This document shows, in pieces, positions 28,349-38,695 of a stretch of DNA of 64,000 nucleotides. Position numbers and translations under genes: made by a program. Below the pieces are notes generated by a model. The model saw only the letters and a program-made list of their open reading frames with translations. It was not told where the DNA came from and did no database searches. Source of the DNA: Paralcaligenes ureilyticus (GTDB lineage: Bacteria; Pseudomonadota; Gammaproteobacteria; Burkholderiales; Burkholderiaceae_B); assembly GCF_004346225.1 (NCBI RefSeq), contig NZ_SMAJ01000010.1, positions 62,001-126,000 of the forward strand, written 5' to 3'. Numbering within the stretch: position 1 is the first letter of the stretch; each line of letters opens with the position of its first letter.

Positions 28349-31213
28349 ATGACCACGAATTCCGCTACCCCCGACGCATCCCAACTTTCCAAAAGCTTTG
28401 AACCCGCCGAAATTGAATCGCGCTGGTACAAGCAATGGGAGCGTGGCGGCTATTTCGAAGGCGGCCAGCATGTGGCCCCTGCGCCCGGACATTCCAGCCA
28501 GCCTTATGTCATCCAGTTTCCGCCCCCCAACGTGACCGGCACGCTGCACATGGGCCATGCCTTCAATCAAACGGTGATGGATGGGCTGGTGCGCTATCAC
28601 CGCATGCGCGGCGACGACACCGTTTTCGTGCCAGGCACCGATCACGCCGGCATCGCAACGCAAATCGTGGTCGAGCGCCAGCTCGATGCGCAGAAAGTGT
28701 CGCGCCACGACCTGGGACGCGCGCGCTTCGTTGAAAAAGTCTGGGAATGGAAACAGAAATCGGGCAGCGCCATCACCGAACAGTTTCGCCGCCTGGGATC
28801 TTCGGCCGATTGGCAGCGTGAATACTTCACCATGGACGACAACCTGTCGCGCGGGGTGATCGAAACCTTTGTGCGGCTGCACGAACAAGGCCTGATCTAT
28901 CGCGGCAAGCGCCTGGTCAACTGGGATCCGGTTCTGGGCACCGCCGTCTCCGACCTCGAGGTCGTGAGCGAAGAGGAAGACGGCTTCATGTGGGAAATCC
29001 GCTACCCGCTGGTCGACCCCCAGGGTGAACTGACGTATCTGGTGGTGGCCACCACCCGCCCCGAAACCATGCTGGGCGACGTCGCCGTGATGGTGCACCC
29101 CGAAGACGAGCGCTACGCCCACCTGATCGGAAGCCGCGTCCTGTTGCCCTTGTGCAATCGGGAAATCCCCATCATCGGCGACGATTACGTCGATCGCGAA
29201 TTCGGCACCGGCGTGGTCAAAGTGACGCCCGCGCACGATTTCAACGACTACGCGGTCGGCCAGCGCCACGGGTTGGACATGATCAGCGTTCTGACGCTCG
29301 ATGCCAGGATAAACGACGAGTGCCCTCCCGCCTATCGCGGCCTGGACCGCTTTGAAGCGCGTCAGAATATCGTGGCCGACCTGGACGCCCAAGGCCTGCT
29401 CAATGCCGTGCGTGCGCACAAGCTGATGGTGCCCCGCGGCGATCGAACCAACACCGTTATTGAACCTATGCTGACCGATCAATGGTTTGTCGCCATGAGC
29501 AAGCCCGCGCCGGCCGACACCATCCATCCGGGGAAAAGCATCACCGAGGTGGCCCTCGAGGTCGTAGCCGACGGGCGAGTGCGTTTCTATCCCGAAAACT
29601 GGACGACCACCTACAAGCAGTGGCTCGAGAAAATCCAGGACTGGTGCATCTCGCGCCAGCTATGGTGGGGCCATCAGATCCCGGCCTGGTACGCCGAAGA
29701 CGGGCAAGTTTTCGTCGCCAGGAACGAAGAGGAAGCACGCCGCAAGGCGGCTGCGGCCGGCGTGGACGGCCCACTGGTGCGCGACCCGGACGTTCTGGAC
29801 ACCTGGTTCTCCTCGGCCCTCGTACCGTTTACCGATATGGGCTGGCCGGATGCCACGCCCGATCTGGCCCGCTACCTGCCCTCCAGCGTCCTGGTTACGG
29901 GCTTCGACATTATTTTCTTCTGGGTCGCACGCATGGTCATGATGAGCATGCACCTGACCGGCCAGGTGCCGTTTCGCGACGTGTACGTGCACGGCCTGGT
30001 GTGCGATATGGACGGCAAGAAAATGAGCAAGTCCAAGGGCAACACCATCGACCCGGTCGATCTGATCGACGGCATAGGGCTGCCCGACCTGCTCGCCAAA
30101 CGAACCACGGGCCTGATGAACCCCAGGCAGGCGGCCAGCATCGAGAAGAAAACCCGCAAGGACTTCCCTCAGGGCTTCCCTGCCTACGGCACCGATGCCC
30201 TGCGCTTTACCATGGCCGCCTACGCCACGCTGGGCCGCAATATCAACTTCGACCTCAAACGCTGCGAGGGCTACCGCAATTTCTGCAACAAGCTCTGGAA
30301 CGCCACGCGCTTTGTTCTGATGAATACCGAAGGCCATGTCCTGAACGGTGCCGACCAGGGCGAAACATCGTTTACCGACCGCTGGATCGTCAGCCAATTG
30401 CAGCGGCTCGAAGACGAAGTGCAGCGCGGCTTTGACGACTACCGCTTCGATAATATCGCCAACGCGCTGTATCGCTACGTGTGGGACGAATACTGCGACT
30501 GGTACGTGGAACTGGCCAAGGTGCAAATCCAGACCGGCACGCCCGCCCAGCAATTGGGCACGCGCCGCACCCTGATACGCGTGCTCGAGGCCGTGCTGCG
30601 CCTGGCGCACCCCATTATTCCCTTTATTACCGAAGAGCTCTGGCAAAAAGTGGCGCTGGCTGCCGGAAAACTGCAGCCGGGTCAGGAAACCAGTATTTCG
30701 ATCCAGGCCTATCCCATTGCCCAGCCCGATCGCATCGACGAACAAGCCGAAGCGCAGGTTGCCGAACTCAAAGCCCAGGTCGAGGCGGTGCGCGCCTTGC
30801 GCGGCGAAATGAATCTGTCGCCGGCGCAACGCGTGCCCTTGATCGCCCTGGGCGAGCAGGCCATGCTGGCGCGCAACCGCGACTATCTGGCCGCGCTGGC
30901 CAAACTAAGCGAGGTCTCCGTCGTCACGCACCTGCCCGATCTGGGCGCACCGGTTCAGGTTGTGGGCGCCACGCAGTTGATGCTGCACGTGGAAATCGAT
31001 GTCGCGGCCGAACGGCTGCGCCTGGGCAAGGAAATCGACCGCATCAAGGCCGAAATCGCCAAAGCGCAAGGCAAGCTGTCCAATGCCAATTTTGTCGAGC
31101 GCGCGCCCGCCGCCGTCATCGAGCAGGAAAAAGCGCGTGTCGTGCAATTTACCGACACCCTGAACAAAGTCGAAGAACAATTCAACAAGCTGGCAGAAGC
31201 CAAGCCTGCGTGA
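28349..31213 (+). CDS. valS: Valyl-tRNA synthetase
   Basis: The 954-residue class I synthetase has the HIGH motif as [16 protein letters not shown] and the KMSKS motif as [16 protein letters not shown]. The CP1 editing domain includes [20 protein letters not shown], and the C-terminal arm is coiled-coil ([20 protein letters not shown]). It charges tRNA-Val and deacylates Thr-tRNA-Val. ATG at 28349 is favoured over TTG at 28328. It is convergent with trmD, with a REP array between. Confidence 0.97.
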   Translation: MTTNSATPDASQLSKSFEPAEIESRWYKQWERGGYFEGGQHVAPAPGHSSQPYVIQFPPPNVTGTLHMGHAFNQTVMDGLVRYHRMRGDDTVFVPGTDHAGIATQIVVERQLDAQKVSRHDLGRARFVEKVWEWKQKSGSAITEQFRRLGSSADWQREYFTMDDNLSRGVIETFVRLHEQGLIYRGKRLVNWDPVLGTAVSDLEVVSEEEDGFMWEIRYPLVDPQGELTYLVVATTRPETMLGDVAVMVHPEDERYAHLIGSRVLLPLCNREIPIIGDDYVDREFGTGVVKVTPAHDFNDYAVGQRHGLDMISVLTLDARINDECPPAYRGLDRFEARQNIVADLDAQGLLNAVRAHKLMVPRGDRTNTVIEPMLTDQWFVAMSKPAPADTIHPGKSITEVALEVVADGRVRFYPENWTTTYKQWLEKIQDWCISRQLWWGHQIPAWYAEDGQVFVARNEEEARRKAAAAGVDGPLVRDPDVLDTWFSSALVPFTDMGWPDATPDLARYLPSSVLVTGFDIIFFWVARMVMMSMHLTGQVPFRDVYVHGLVCDMDGKKMSKSKGNTIDPVDLIDGIGLPDLLAKRTTGLMNPRQAASIEKKTRKDFPQGFPAYGTDALRFTMAAYATLGRNINFDLKRCEGYRNFCNKLWNATRFVLMNTEGHVLNGADQGETSFTDRWIVSQLQRLEDEVQRGFDDYRFDNIANALYRYVWDEYCDWYVELAKVQIQTGTPAQQLGTRRTLIRVLEAVLRLAHPIIPFITEELWQKVALAAGKLQPGQETSISIQAYPIAQPDRIDEQAEAQVAELKAQVEAVRALRGEMNLSPAQRVPLIALGEQAMLARNRDYLAALAKLSEVSVVTHLPDLGAPVQVVGATQLMLHVEIDVAAERLRLGKEIDRIKAEIAKAQGKLSNANFVERAPAAVIEQEKARVVQFTDTLNKVEEQFNKLAEAKPA

Positions 31214-31242
31214 TGGAAATTGCAATTTTGTAGCGGCAGCTC

Positions 31243-31437
31243 GTAGCGGCACCCCTCGTGGGTGCCATCCCTCTTCTGTACTGCCAACCATCTTTTGTAG
31301 TGCCACCCATCTGTTGTACTGCCGCCCATCTGTTGTACTGCCGCCCATCTGTTGTAGTGCCACCCCTTGTGGGTGGCATTTTTGATGAATGGGGCGTGGG
31401 TTATTGCAGCGATGGCAGCCACAAGGGCTGCCGCTAC
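31243..31437. repeat. REP palindrome cluster
   Basis: Three complete copies (positions given for the gap) carry GTAG feet and either GGCACCC, GCCACCC or GGCAGCC stems, each matched in its other arm. Two point plus and one minus, so any transcript ending here from either gene contains at least one stable hairpin. Confidence 0.8.
31277..31371 (+). repeat. Tandem 19-bp array derived from a REP foot
   Basis: Units begin at 31277, 31296, 31315, 31334 and 31353, exactly 19 nt apart, each starting TGTA[CG]TGCC and ending in CATCTGT-like sequence. Two central units (31315 and 31334) are identical. The last runs into a complete REP. The array looks like local slippage of the GTAG-stem half of a REP; it is not a CRISPR because there are no spacers. 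Confidence 0.8.
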
Positions 31438-31448
31438 AAAGGTCCGCC

Positions 31449-32297
<849 letters not shown>

Positions 32298-32396
32298 ACC
32301 CTTATTTTTTAAATCAACGGTAAACGCAAAGCGCCGGCCGCATCACTTGCACGACAAGCCACACCGACAAAACACGCGGCCGATATACAACCGGAT

Positions 32397-33014
32397 TCAG
32401 AAATCAACAGGCCAATCGCTTTCAATGCGCTTGCCCGCAATATCGACGGCCTGGATATGCGCGCGAACAAAAGGCACCAGCACCTCCAAAGTGCGGCCAT
32501 TGGTGCCTAACAACGGCGTCAGACCGCCCTGCCCGTCCAGCGCTGCGCGCCCAACACGCAACACGGCATGGGCGCCGTTGTCGGCTACTTCAAGCACCTC
32601 GCCAATCAAGCCAGGCTGCCCCTGATGCTGGCCAAAAAGGCGGCAGCCTATCAGATCGATCCAGTAATATTCATCATCGGCCGAGGGAGGAAACAGGCGG
32701 CGCGAAACCCAGACCGTATGGCCTTTGAGCGCCTCAGCCCCGTTACGGTCCGGTGCCAGATCAAGCTGCGCCACCACCGTGGTGCCCTGCGTGCGGCACT
32801 CCAACACCCGCACCGCTCGCGCATATGACGAAGCGCCCGCATCCCCCAAAACGGGAACGGGCGCTTTTAACCACCAACCTTTGGCCGCAAGCAAGACCTC
32901 GGCCTGTGCCGAATGCGGGACAATCTTGACCCAGCCTTTTATGCCGTACGCCGACACGATCCGCCCCAACTCGATAAGATCCTCGGGCGCACCCTTGTCT
33001 TGAGTATCAGGCAT
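32397..33014 (-). CDS. rimM: 16S rRNA processing protein RimM
   Basis: The 205-residue protein has an N-terminal RimM domain (IELGRIVSAYGIKGWVKIVP) and a C-terminal PRC-barrel (EYYWIDLIGCRLFGQHQGQP, then the PLLGTNGRTLEVLVPFV strand). It assists 30S head assembly by binding uS19. The ATG at 33014 is preferred to an in-frame TTG at 33026. It is between rpsP and trmD, the conserved order. Confidence 0.95.
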   Translation of the reverse strand: MPDTQDKGAPEDLIELGRIVSAYGIKGWVKIVPHSAQAEVLLAAKGWWLKAPVPVLGDAGASSYARAVRVLECRTQGTTVVAQLDLAPDRNGAEALKGHTVWVSRRLFPPSADDEYYWIDLIGCRLFGQHQGQPGLIGEVLEVADNGAHAVLRVGRAALDGQGGLTPLLGTNGRTLEVLVPFVRAHIQAVDIAGKRIESDWPVDF

Positions 33015-33065
33015 AGCGTCAATCAAGCGCCAGAATACGGCACATCGTCACGCTTGGCGCTTGCT

Positions 33066-33320
33066 TTACGCAGCCGCTTTGGCGGAGAATTCTTTGACCA
33101 AACGCGTAACAGCTAGCGAAATCTGTGCACCATTGTCGGCCCAGTATTGAACACGGTCCAAAGCCAAACGCAGGTTTTCCTGGCCTTCATTGGCTACAGG
33201 GTTGTAAAACCCCACGCGTTCAATAAAACGGCCATCGCGACGATTACGCGAATCGGCTGCTACAACGTTGTAAAACGGACGCTTCTTCGAGCCGCCACGG
33301 GCTAGACGAATCACAACCAT
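33066..33320 (-). CDS. rpsP: 30S ribosomal protein bS16
   Basis: The 84-residue protein starts [20 protein letters not shown] with AAGGAT upstream, and contains [20 protein letters not shown] near its end. It is full length for bS16, an assembly-critical protein of the small subunit. First gene of rpsP-rimM-trmD; its promoter must lie in the repeat-rich gap upstream. Confidence 0.97.
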   Translation of the reverse strand: MVVIRLARGGSKKRPFYNVVAADSRNRRDGRFIERVGFYNPVANEGQENLRLALDRVQYWADNGAQISLAVTRLVKEFSAKAAA

Positions 33321-33418
33321 TGGTAATCCTTTGAAAATATTGCGAAAAACAAAAGATTCTAGCACTTTTGTCGGAAATCACGCAAGTAGAATTGAGAGGG
33401 AAGGCGTTTGGCGGGGAT

Positions 33419-33651
33419 GGCACCCACAAGGGGTGCCGCTACAGAATCTCCGATGGCCAAAACGCATTTGTGAATTATTGCATGGATGCCACCCACGAGG
33501 GGTGGCGCTACATTGTTGCACGAGCGACCACAAGGGTCGCCCACAGGCGCGGCGGGCACGTTTTGTAGTGGCAGCCCTTGTGGCTGCCAAAATCGTTGAT
33601 GACCAAGGCGGTGTTTATAGCACGCCATGCCACCCACAAGGGGTGGCCCTA
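33419..33651. repeat. Cluster of four REP palindromes
   Basis: Copies: 33419-33441 (minus, GGCACCC stem), 33487-33511 (minus, GCCACCC stem with ACGAG loop), 33565-33588 (plus, GGCAGCC stem) and 33629-33651 (minus, GCCACCC stem). The different stem types show that the family has at least three sequence classes with matching arms. Confidence 0.8.
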
Positions 33652-33710
33652 CATGAACGACGGCCACGCCAATCAAAACCATTGACGATCCCCCAAACAC
33701 CCACCACACG

Positions 33711-33968
33711 AGCGTCGTGGACGGTTAAGGTGGGGCGGGCGATTCGGGCACGCCGCGCGCAGGGCCGGCTTCGGGGATTCAAGGCGTGCGCTGTTTGAGC
33801 GGGACGTTTGCGAATAGCCTGGGGGGCTATTCGCCCCGCGAGTTCGCACGCCGCCCCGAAGCCGGCCCTGCGCGCGGGAAGTCATGGCGCAGCCATGACC
33901 GTGCCCGTCAGAGCCCGATCCATCTTGACTGGCCACGACGCGGGGCTAGAAGGTTCTAGGCAAGAGAG
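33711..33968. repeat. Long structured palindromic element, copy 3
   Basis: It is nearly identical to copy 1 through the inner arms (CCGCGCGCAGGGCCGGCTTC and its complement), the central hairpin at 33810-33834 (10 bp, loop TGGGG) and the side hairpin at 33881-33899. The left outer arm resembles copy 2 and the right outer arm copy 1, so the outer stem is imperfect here. The flanking sequence after the preceding REP also matches copy 1 (TACATGARCGA...GCCACGC). Confidence 0.8.
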
Positions 33969-34000
33969 GCTGGCACAAAAAAATGCCACGTGCAGCGAAT

Positions 34001-34024
34001 GCCACCCACAAGGGGTGGCGCTAC
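34001..34024 (-). repeat. REP palindrome flanking element copy 3
   Basis: A perfect GCCACCC/GGGTGGC copy about 33 nt beyond the long element, in the same relative position as the REP at 471-494 beside copy 1. A second partial foot follows (GGCCCTAC). Confidence 0.8.
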
Positions 34025-34039
34025 GGGGCGGCCCTACAA

Positions 34040-34288
34040 CTACCGACGCGCCAGAAAGTGCGTGGCATTCGCCTCGGATTCAACCTGGGCCAACAAAGTA
34101 TTACCCGTCTGTTTGGCAAACGCCTGAAAATCGCGAACCGCGTGCAAATCCGTGGTGATCACCTCAAGCACCTGCCCACTCTCCAGCTGAGCCAGCGCCT
34201 TTTTGGCACGCAAAATAGGCAAAGGACACTTCAAGCCCGACGCATCGACCACAAGATCGGGTTTAGGTACAGCAACAGTCTCGTCCAT
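34040..34288 (-). CDS. TusA/SirA-family sulfur carrier protein
   Basis: The 82-residue protein has the CPxP signature in DASGLKCPLPILRAKKALAQ (Cys about residue 18) and an alpha/beta TusA fold ending AFAKQTGNTLLAQVES. TusA-family proteins pass persulfide sulfur in tRNA thiolation or other sulfur pathways. The start MDETVAVPKP is 9 nt after GGGAG. It lies 57 nt downstream of alaS on the same strand. Whether it is the tRNA-thiolation TusA or a paralogue cannot be told. Confidence 0.85.
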   Translation of the reverse strand: MDETVAVPKPDLVVDASGLKCPLPILRAKKALAQLESGQVLEVITTDLHAVRDFQAFAKQTGNTLLAQVESEANATHFLARR

Positions 34289-34345
34289 CCCATGCAACTC
34301 CCAGGCACCCATGCCTCCACGCATTTCGTCCATTCTCTGCAACCC

Positions 34346-36970
34346 CTAAGCGTCCATCCGTCCACGCACCCAGGCCTCAACCCCAGACATCGCTCCCGAC
34401 AGGGCCGCCAGATTCGCGCCCCCGCCCATCGCCATATCGGGCCGCCCGCCGCCCTTGCCGCCCACCTGGGCCGCCACCGCGCCCACCAGATCGCCTGCCT
34501 TTACCCTATCCAGCAAATCGGCCGTTACGCCCGCCACCAGGCTGATCTTTCCATCCGCCTCCGCGGCCAGCAACACAACACCCGACTTGAGACGATCCTT
34601 AAGCTGATCGACCAGACCGCGCAACGCCTTGGGATCGGTGCCATTCATGCGCGCCACCAATAATTTGGAATCCCCCGACAAGGTCACCGCCTGCCCCGCC
34701 AGATCCTGCCCCGCCAACGAAGCAAGCTTGCCGCGAGCCTGGTCGATATCGTGCTCGGCCGCCTTCAACTGACCCTGCAACAAAACAATGCGCTCGGCAA
34801 GCTCGGAGGGCTGCGACTTCATCAACCCCGCCGCGTGCTGCAGCGTGGCATTGACTTGCTGTACCCACCGCAGGGCGTTATCTCCGGTAATCGCCTCAAT
34901 GCGGCGCACGCCGGCAGCCACGCCGCCTTCGGAAAGAATCTTGAACAGGCCGATATCGCCGGTGCGGCTGACATGCGTGCCGCCGCACAGTTCGCGTGAA
35001 AAACCGATATCGAGCACCCGCACGGTATCGCCGTATTTTTCGCCGAACAAGGCCATGGCGCCGCCTTTGACGGCTTCGTCGTAAGCCATGACCCGGGCAC
35101 TGACAGCCTGATTGGCCAGGACCTCGGCGTTGACGATCTGCTCGACCTGAACGATCTGCTGTGCGGACAAAGGTGCGTCGTGCGCAAAATCGAAACGGGT
35201 TTTGTCTGGGTCGACCAGCGAGCCGCGCTGCTGCACGTGGTTGCCCAGCACCTGGCGCAAGGCTTTATGCATAAGGTGAGTGGCCGAGTGATTGCGCATG
35301 GTTCGGGCGCGGCGCTCGGTATCGACCCGCGCATCGAGCGAGTCGCCTACTTTCAACGACCCGCCCGACAAGCGGCCATGGTGGCCAAACACGCCATTCT
35401 GGATTTTTTGCGTGTCGGACACCTGAAAGCACACGGCGCCCGCATTCAAGGTGCCGGTGTCGCCCACCTGGCCACCGGACTCCGCATAAAAAGGCGTGGC
35501 GTCGAGCACCACAATGGCCTCCTGGCCATCCGCTACCGAATCGACCGCCGTGCCGCCCACATACAAGGCAACGACCTGCCCACGACCCTGAACGTGCTCA
35601 TAGCCGTCGAATCGCGTTTGCGCCCCTTGATAACGCAGGCCTTCGGCCGCCTTGAACTTGCCCGCGGCGCGAGCCTGTTCGCGCTGGCGCGTCATGGACA
35701 GCTCGAAACCGTCGAGATCGACCTCGATACTGCGCTCGCGGCAGATATCGGCGGTCAGGTCGACCGGAAAGCCATAAGTGTCATAGAGGGTGAACAGGGT
35801 TTGACCATCGAGCACGCCTTTGTCGGGAACGCCCGCCAGCGCCGCGTCGAGGATCTTCATGCCATGCTCCAGGGTTTCGCTAAAGCGCTCTTCTTCCTGC
35901 TTCAAGACCTGCTCCACGCGGGCCTGGTTTTTCGCCAGCTCCGGATAAGCGGACCCCATTTGCGCGACCAGATCGGCCACCAGGCGATGGAAGAAGGGTT
36001 GCGACTGACCCAGTTTATAACCATGGCGCAAGGCGCGGCGCACAATGCGCCGCAGCACATAACCGCGTCCTTCATTGCCGGGAATGACCCCATCGACCAC
36101 CAGAAAGCTACAGGCGCGAATATGATCGGCAATGACCTTGAGCGAATTATCGCCCAGGTCGCTCGCCCCGGTCTCGCGCGCCGCGGCCTTGATCAGCGCC
36201 TGAAACAGGTCAATTCCATAATTTGAATGCACATGCTGCAAGACGGCGGCAATCCGCTCCAGCCCCATGCCGGTATCGACACAAGGCTTGGGCAGGCTAG
36301 GCATATTGCCGGCCGCATCGCGTTCGAACTGCATGAACACCAGATTCCAGATCTCGATATAGCGGTCGCCGTCTTCCTCGGGCGACCCGGGCGGCCCGCC
36401 CCAGATTTCGGGACCATGATCGTAGAAGATTTCGGAACACGGCCCGCATGGGCCGGTATCGGCCATTTGCCAGAAATTGTCGGATGCATAGCGCGCGCCC
36501 TTGTTGTCGCCAATACGCACAATGCGTTCGACCGGCACGCCGATTTCGCGGGCCCAGATGTCATAGGCTTCGTCGTCCTCCTGATACACCGTCACCCAAA
36601 GCTTTTCCGCCGGCAGTTTATAGACAGTGGTCAACAACTCCCAGGCATTGTGTATGGCCTCGCGCTTGAAATAGTCGCCAAAACTGAAATTGCCCAGCAT
36701 TTCGAAAAAAGTATGGTGCCTGGCCGTGTATCCCACGTTCTCCAGATCGTTATGCTTGCCCCCGGCACGCACGCAACGCTGCGAGCTGGTGGCGCGCTTG
36801 TAGGGGCGGGTTTCCTTGCCGGTGAACACGTCCTTGAACTGCACCATGCCTGCGTTGGTAAACAGCAAAGTGGGATCGTTACCCGGTACTAGTGACGACG
36901 AGGGCACGATGTGGTGACCCCTGGACTCAAAAAACGATAGGAACTTCTGACGGATTTCGGAGGTTTTCAT
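34346..36970 (-). CDS. alaS: Alanyl-tRNA synthetase
   Basis: The 874-residue class II synthetase has the catalytic domain ([40 protein letters not shown]), the tRNA recognition region, the editing domain zinc ligands ([16 protein letters not shown] and [15 protein letters not shown]) and the C-Ala domain with Gly-rich [15 protein letters not shown]. It charges tRNA-Ala and edits Ser/Gly errors. The gene reads away from the pilus cluster end. Confidence 0.97.
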   Translation of the reverse strand: MKTSEIRQKFLSFFESRGHHIVPSSSLVPGNDPTLLFTNAGMVQFKDVFTGKETRPYKRATSSQRCVRAGGKHNDLENVGYTARHHTFFEMLGNFSFGDYFKREAIHNAWELLTTVYKLPAEKLWVTVYQEDDEAYDIWAREIGVPVERIVRIGDNKGARYASDNFWQMADTGPCGPCSEIFYDHGPEIWGGPPGSPEEDGDRYIEIWNLVFMQFERDAAGNMPSLPKPCVDTGMGLERIAAVLQHVHSNYGIDLFQALIKAAARETGASDLGDNSLKVIADHIRACSFLVVDGVIPGNEGRGYVLRRIVRRALRHGYKLGQSQPFFHRLVADLVAQMGSAYPELAKNQARVEQVLKQEEERFSETLEHGMKILDAALAGVPDKGVLDGQTLFTLYDTYGFPVDLTADICRERSIEVDLDGFELSMTRQREQARAAGKFKAAEGLRYQGAQTRFDGYEHVQGRGQVVALYVGGTAVDSVADGQEAIVVLDATPFYAESGGQVGDTGTLNAGAVCFQVSDTQKIQNGVFGHHGRLSGGSLKVGDSLDARVDTERRARTMRNHSATHLMHKALRQVLGNHVQQRGSLVDPDKTRFDFAHDAPLSAQQIVQVEQIVNAEVLANQAVSARVMAYDEAVKGGAMALFGEKYGDTVRVLDIGFSRELCGGTHVSRTGDIGLFKILSEGGVAAGVRRIEAITGDNALRWVQQVNATLQHAAGLMKSQPSELAERIVLLQGQLKAAEHDIDQARGKLASLAGQDLAGQAVTLSGDSKLLVARMNGTDPKALRGLVDQLKDRLKSGVVLLAAEADGKISLVAGVTADLLDRVKAGDLVGAVAAQVGGKGGGRPDMAMGGGANLAALSGAMSGVEAWVRGRMDA

Positions 36971-37033
36971 TGCGGAAAGGCGCTATTTCAATGGGTAACG
37001 GTCGATTATAGAGGCTGTTGCCAAAAACCCCGC

Positions 37034-38056
37034 TTATTCCACACAGATATACCCCATGGTGCGCCCATCGGGAGGCGGATGGTTGCCGCTGTCGGAAATG
37101 GCAACCATGGAATAATCGAGGGGGCAACTGCACGAGCCGGTGACCGGATTGGCTGTTGGACTGCCGCTGCTGCTGCGGCATCCGTAGAGTGTATTGACGG
37201 AAAAGCCGCCTCCCCCTCCCCCACTCAAGCGCCACAAGTTATCGCGGCAAACCAACAGCCCGCCGTAATACTGGCGAGCCACCGCGCCATTTTCGCTGCA
37301 TGAGGTAAACGCGGTTTCCTGGGCGCCCAGCTTCAGATACTTCTGCGCCGACAAGGATCCACCCGTTTTAATATCGCCCGCCACGCTGGCCGAGCCGTGA
37401 AAATCAGGATCGCGTTCGTCGCCCACGCGCAGATAGTCCGAAGAACCGAGCTGCTCGGCGGTCATCGCCATGGCCAGGGTGCCCACCGGCAAAGCCGCCA
37501 TGCCCGGGACGGGCGGATTGGCAAAGCCGAATGATGCGCCGGCGATATGATCGGGGCGCTGACGAGATACCGTTCCACCCCAGCCTTCGGAGGCCAGCAA
37601 CCATTGCGCCACCATCGTCTCGTCGATCGGTTGCGAGCCTCGCTGCACCAGTGCCTGATTGCTGTAGAGCAAGGCATCCAGGCGGCAATCGGCCCCGGGG
37701 CATGCTCCGCGGCGCATCAGCAGCACCGATACGGCCAAGGCTCGCGGCCCATGCTCGGGAAAGCCTGCCGACAGCAAGCCGTCGGCGCGAAGCTCGGCCA
37801 CACTGGGCGCAGACCAGTTGGCGTAGCCCTTATGCGCCAGTTCGGTGAAATCCACGGCTTTCATCAGCACCTGATCGTAGCGTTCAATGTAAAGCCGCAC
37901 GGCCTTTTTGACTGTCAGCATCCAGGCGGCGCCGGACTGGGCGGCGGAGTCATCGAGCCGATGGACCAGCGCCCCCGCTCCCCACACCGTCAGCAAGGTC
38001 GCCAGCAATGCCGCCAGCATCCACTCGACCAATGCGTGCCCTTCCTGGCGATGCAC
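37034..38056 (-). CDS. pilV: Type IVb minor pilin / PilV-like tip adhesin
   Basis: The 340-residue protein begins MHRQEG/HALVEWMLAALLAT: a short leader, Gly cleavage site and Glu at mature position 5, then a hydrophobic helix. The middle part resembles the N-terminal constant region of shufflon PilV proteins (SAAQSGAAWMLTVKKAVRLY, then ALLYSNQALVQRGSQPIDE). A six-Gly run follows near residue 277, then a Cys-rich tail (YGCRSSSGS, CSCPLDYS, YICVE). In R64, PilV is the pilus-tip adhesin that selects recipients. No rci gene or inverted segments are seen here, so the C-terminus appears fixed. It follows pilS by 9 nt. Confidence 0.8.
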   Translation of the reverse strand: MHRQEGHALVEWMLAALLATLLTVWGAGALVHRLDDSAAQSGAAWMLTVKKAVRLYIERYDQVLMKAVDFTELAHKGYANWSAPSVAELRADGLLSAGFPEHGPRALAVSVLLMRRGACPGADCRLDALLYSNQALVQRGSQPIDETMVAQWLLASEGWGGTVSRQRPDHIAGASFGFANPPVPGMAALPVGTLAMAMTAEQLGSSDYLRVGDERDPDFHGSASVAGDIKTGGSLSAQKYLKLGAQETAFTSCSENGAVARQYYGGLLVCRDNLWRLSGGGGGGFSVNTLYGCRSSSGSPTANPVTGSCSCPLDYSMVAISDSGNHPPPDGRTMGYICVE

Positions 38057-38065
38057 AGGCAGCCC

Positions 38066-38668
38066 CTAACTGGCTGTAAAGACAAACTGATTGGCATCGC
38101 CCTTGGCGCAGCTGGCTTCGGCTGTCAAGGCACTGTATGCCGTGGTGTTGTCTTTGATGACCGCCGCCGTGCCGCCCTCGGGCGTAATAGTCATAATGTC
38201 GGACACCCGCTGCATAACCGATGCAATCGACGGACAGGCCGCATTGTTCACCTTTGACAAGGTGATGGCGAAGGCCGCTCCGGCCGACGCCTCCGCCACC
38301 GTGACCTCGCCACTGTTGCCCAGACCGTGCAGCACGGTCGGTGCGGCATCGCTGCCGGAGACCGAGAACAGGCTGGATTCGCGCACCTGGTTGGCAAAAT
38401 TCGGCGTGCCTATACCCGCATAAGGCGTGGTCGATCCGCTGGGCGCATTCACCTTGGTCTGCAAAATAAAGCGAGCCATCTCTTCGCCTATCTTGGGCAC
38501 CTTGTTCTCGACAACGTAGCTGCCTATGGCCGGAATCCCGATGATGGCCAGCAGCAATACGATGGCCGTCACAATGGACACTTCAATAAGAGAGAAGCCT
38601 CGCTGTCGAGACAGCCGGCGGCGGCGATCACCAAAACCCGCGCGCGATGCTAACGCAAAATACGACAT
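38066..38668 (-). CDS. pilS: Type IVb major pilin PilS
   Basis: The 200-residue prepilin has a 24-residue leader ending RLSRQRG, then FSLIEVSIVTAIVLLLAIIG with Glu at mature position 5, typical of type IVb pilins. Two Cys in the C-terminal half (NNAACPSIAS and AEASCAKGDA) probably form the usual disulfide. AAGGAG precedes the ATG by 5 nt. It is exported and polymerised into the pilus by PilQ, PilR and PilN. The prepilin peptidase is not encoded nearby. Confidence 0.88.
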   Translation of the reverse strand: MSYFALASRAGFGDRRRRLSRQRGFSLIEVSIVTAIVLLLAIIGIPAIGSYVVENKVPKIGEEMARFILQTKVNAPSGSTTPYAGIGTPNFANQVRESSLFSVSGSDAAPTVLHGLGNSGEVTVAEASAGAAFAITLSKVNNAACPSIASVMQRVSDIMTITPEGGTAAVIKDNTTAYSALTAEASCAKGDANQFVFTAS

Positions 38669-38695
38669 AACAGCTCCTTGACGAAACGCTTGCCA

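Larger units (their letters stand above)
31214..31448. other. valS-trmD convergent gap filled with REP sequence
   Basis: The gap between two convergent genes is almost wholly repeat: a partial REP at 31229-31239, full REPs at 31243-31266 (plus), 31354-31378 (plus) and 31413-31437 (minus, GGCAGCC stem), and the 19-bp tandem array at 31277-31371. Confidence 0.75.
33321..34039. other. 719-nt gene-free region with REPs and long palindromic element copy 3
   Basis: The largest non-coding stretch in the window, between rpsP and the tusA-like gene. It holds REPs at 33419-33441, 33487-33511, 33565-33588, 33629-33651 and 34001-34024, a decayed copy near 33521-33545 (GCGACC-ACAA-GGGTCGC), and the long element at 33711-33968. 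Open frames here are translated repeats. Confidence 0.8.

Noticed and set aside
31277-31371. Short regular repeats that might be a CRISPR array
   Set aside because: The 19-bp units are directly adjacent with no unique spacers, and they match the REP foot.
33321-34039. tRNA or known small RNA in the largest gene-free gap
   Set aside because: No cloverleaf or conserved tRNA T-loop was seen; the secondary structure is explained by REPs and the long palindromic element.
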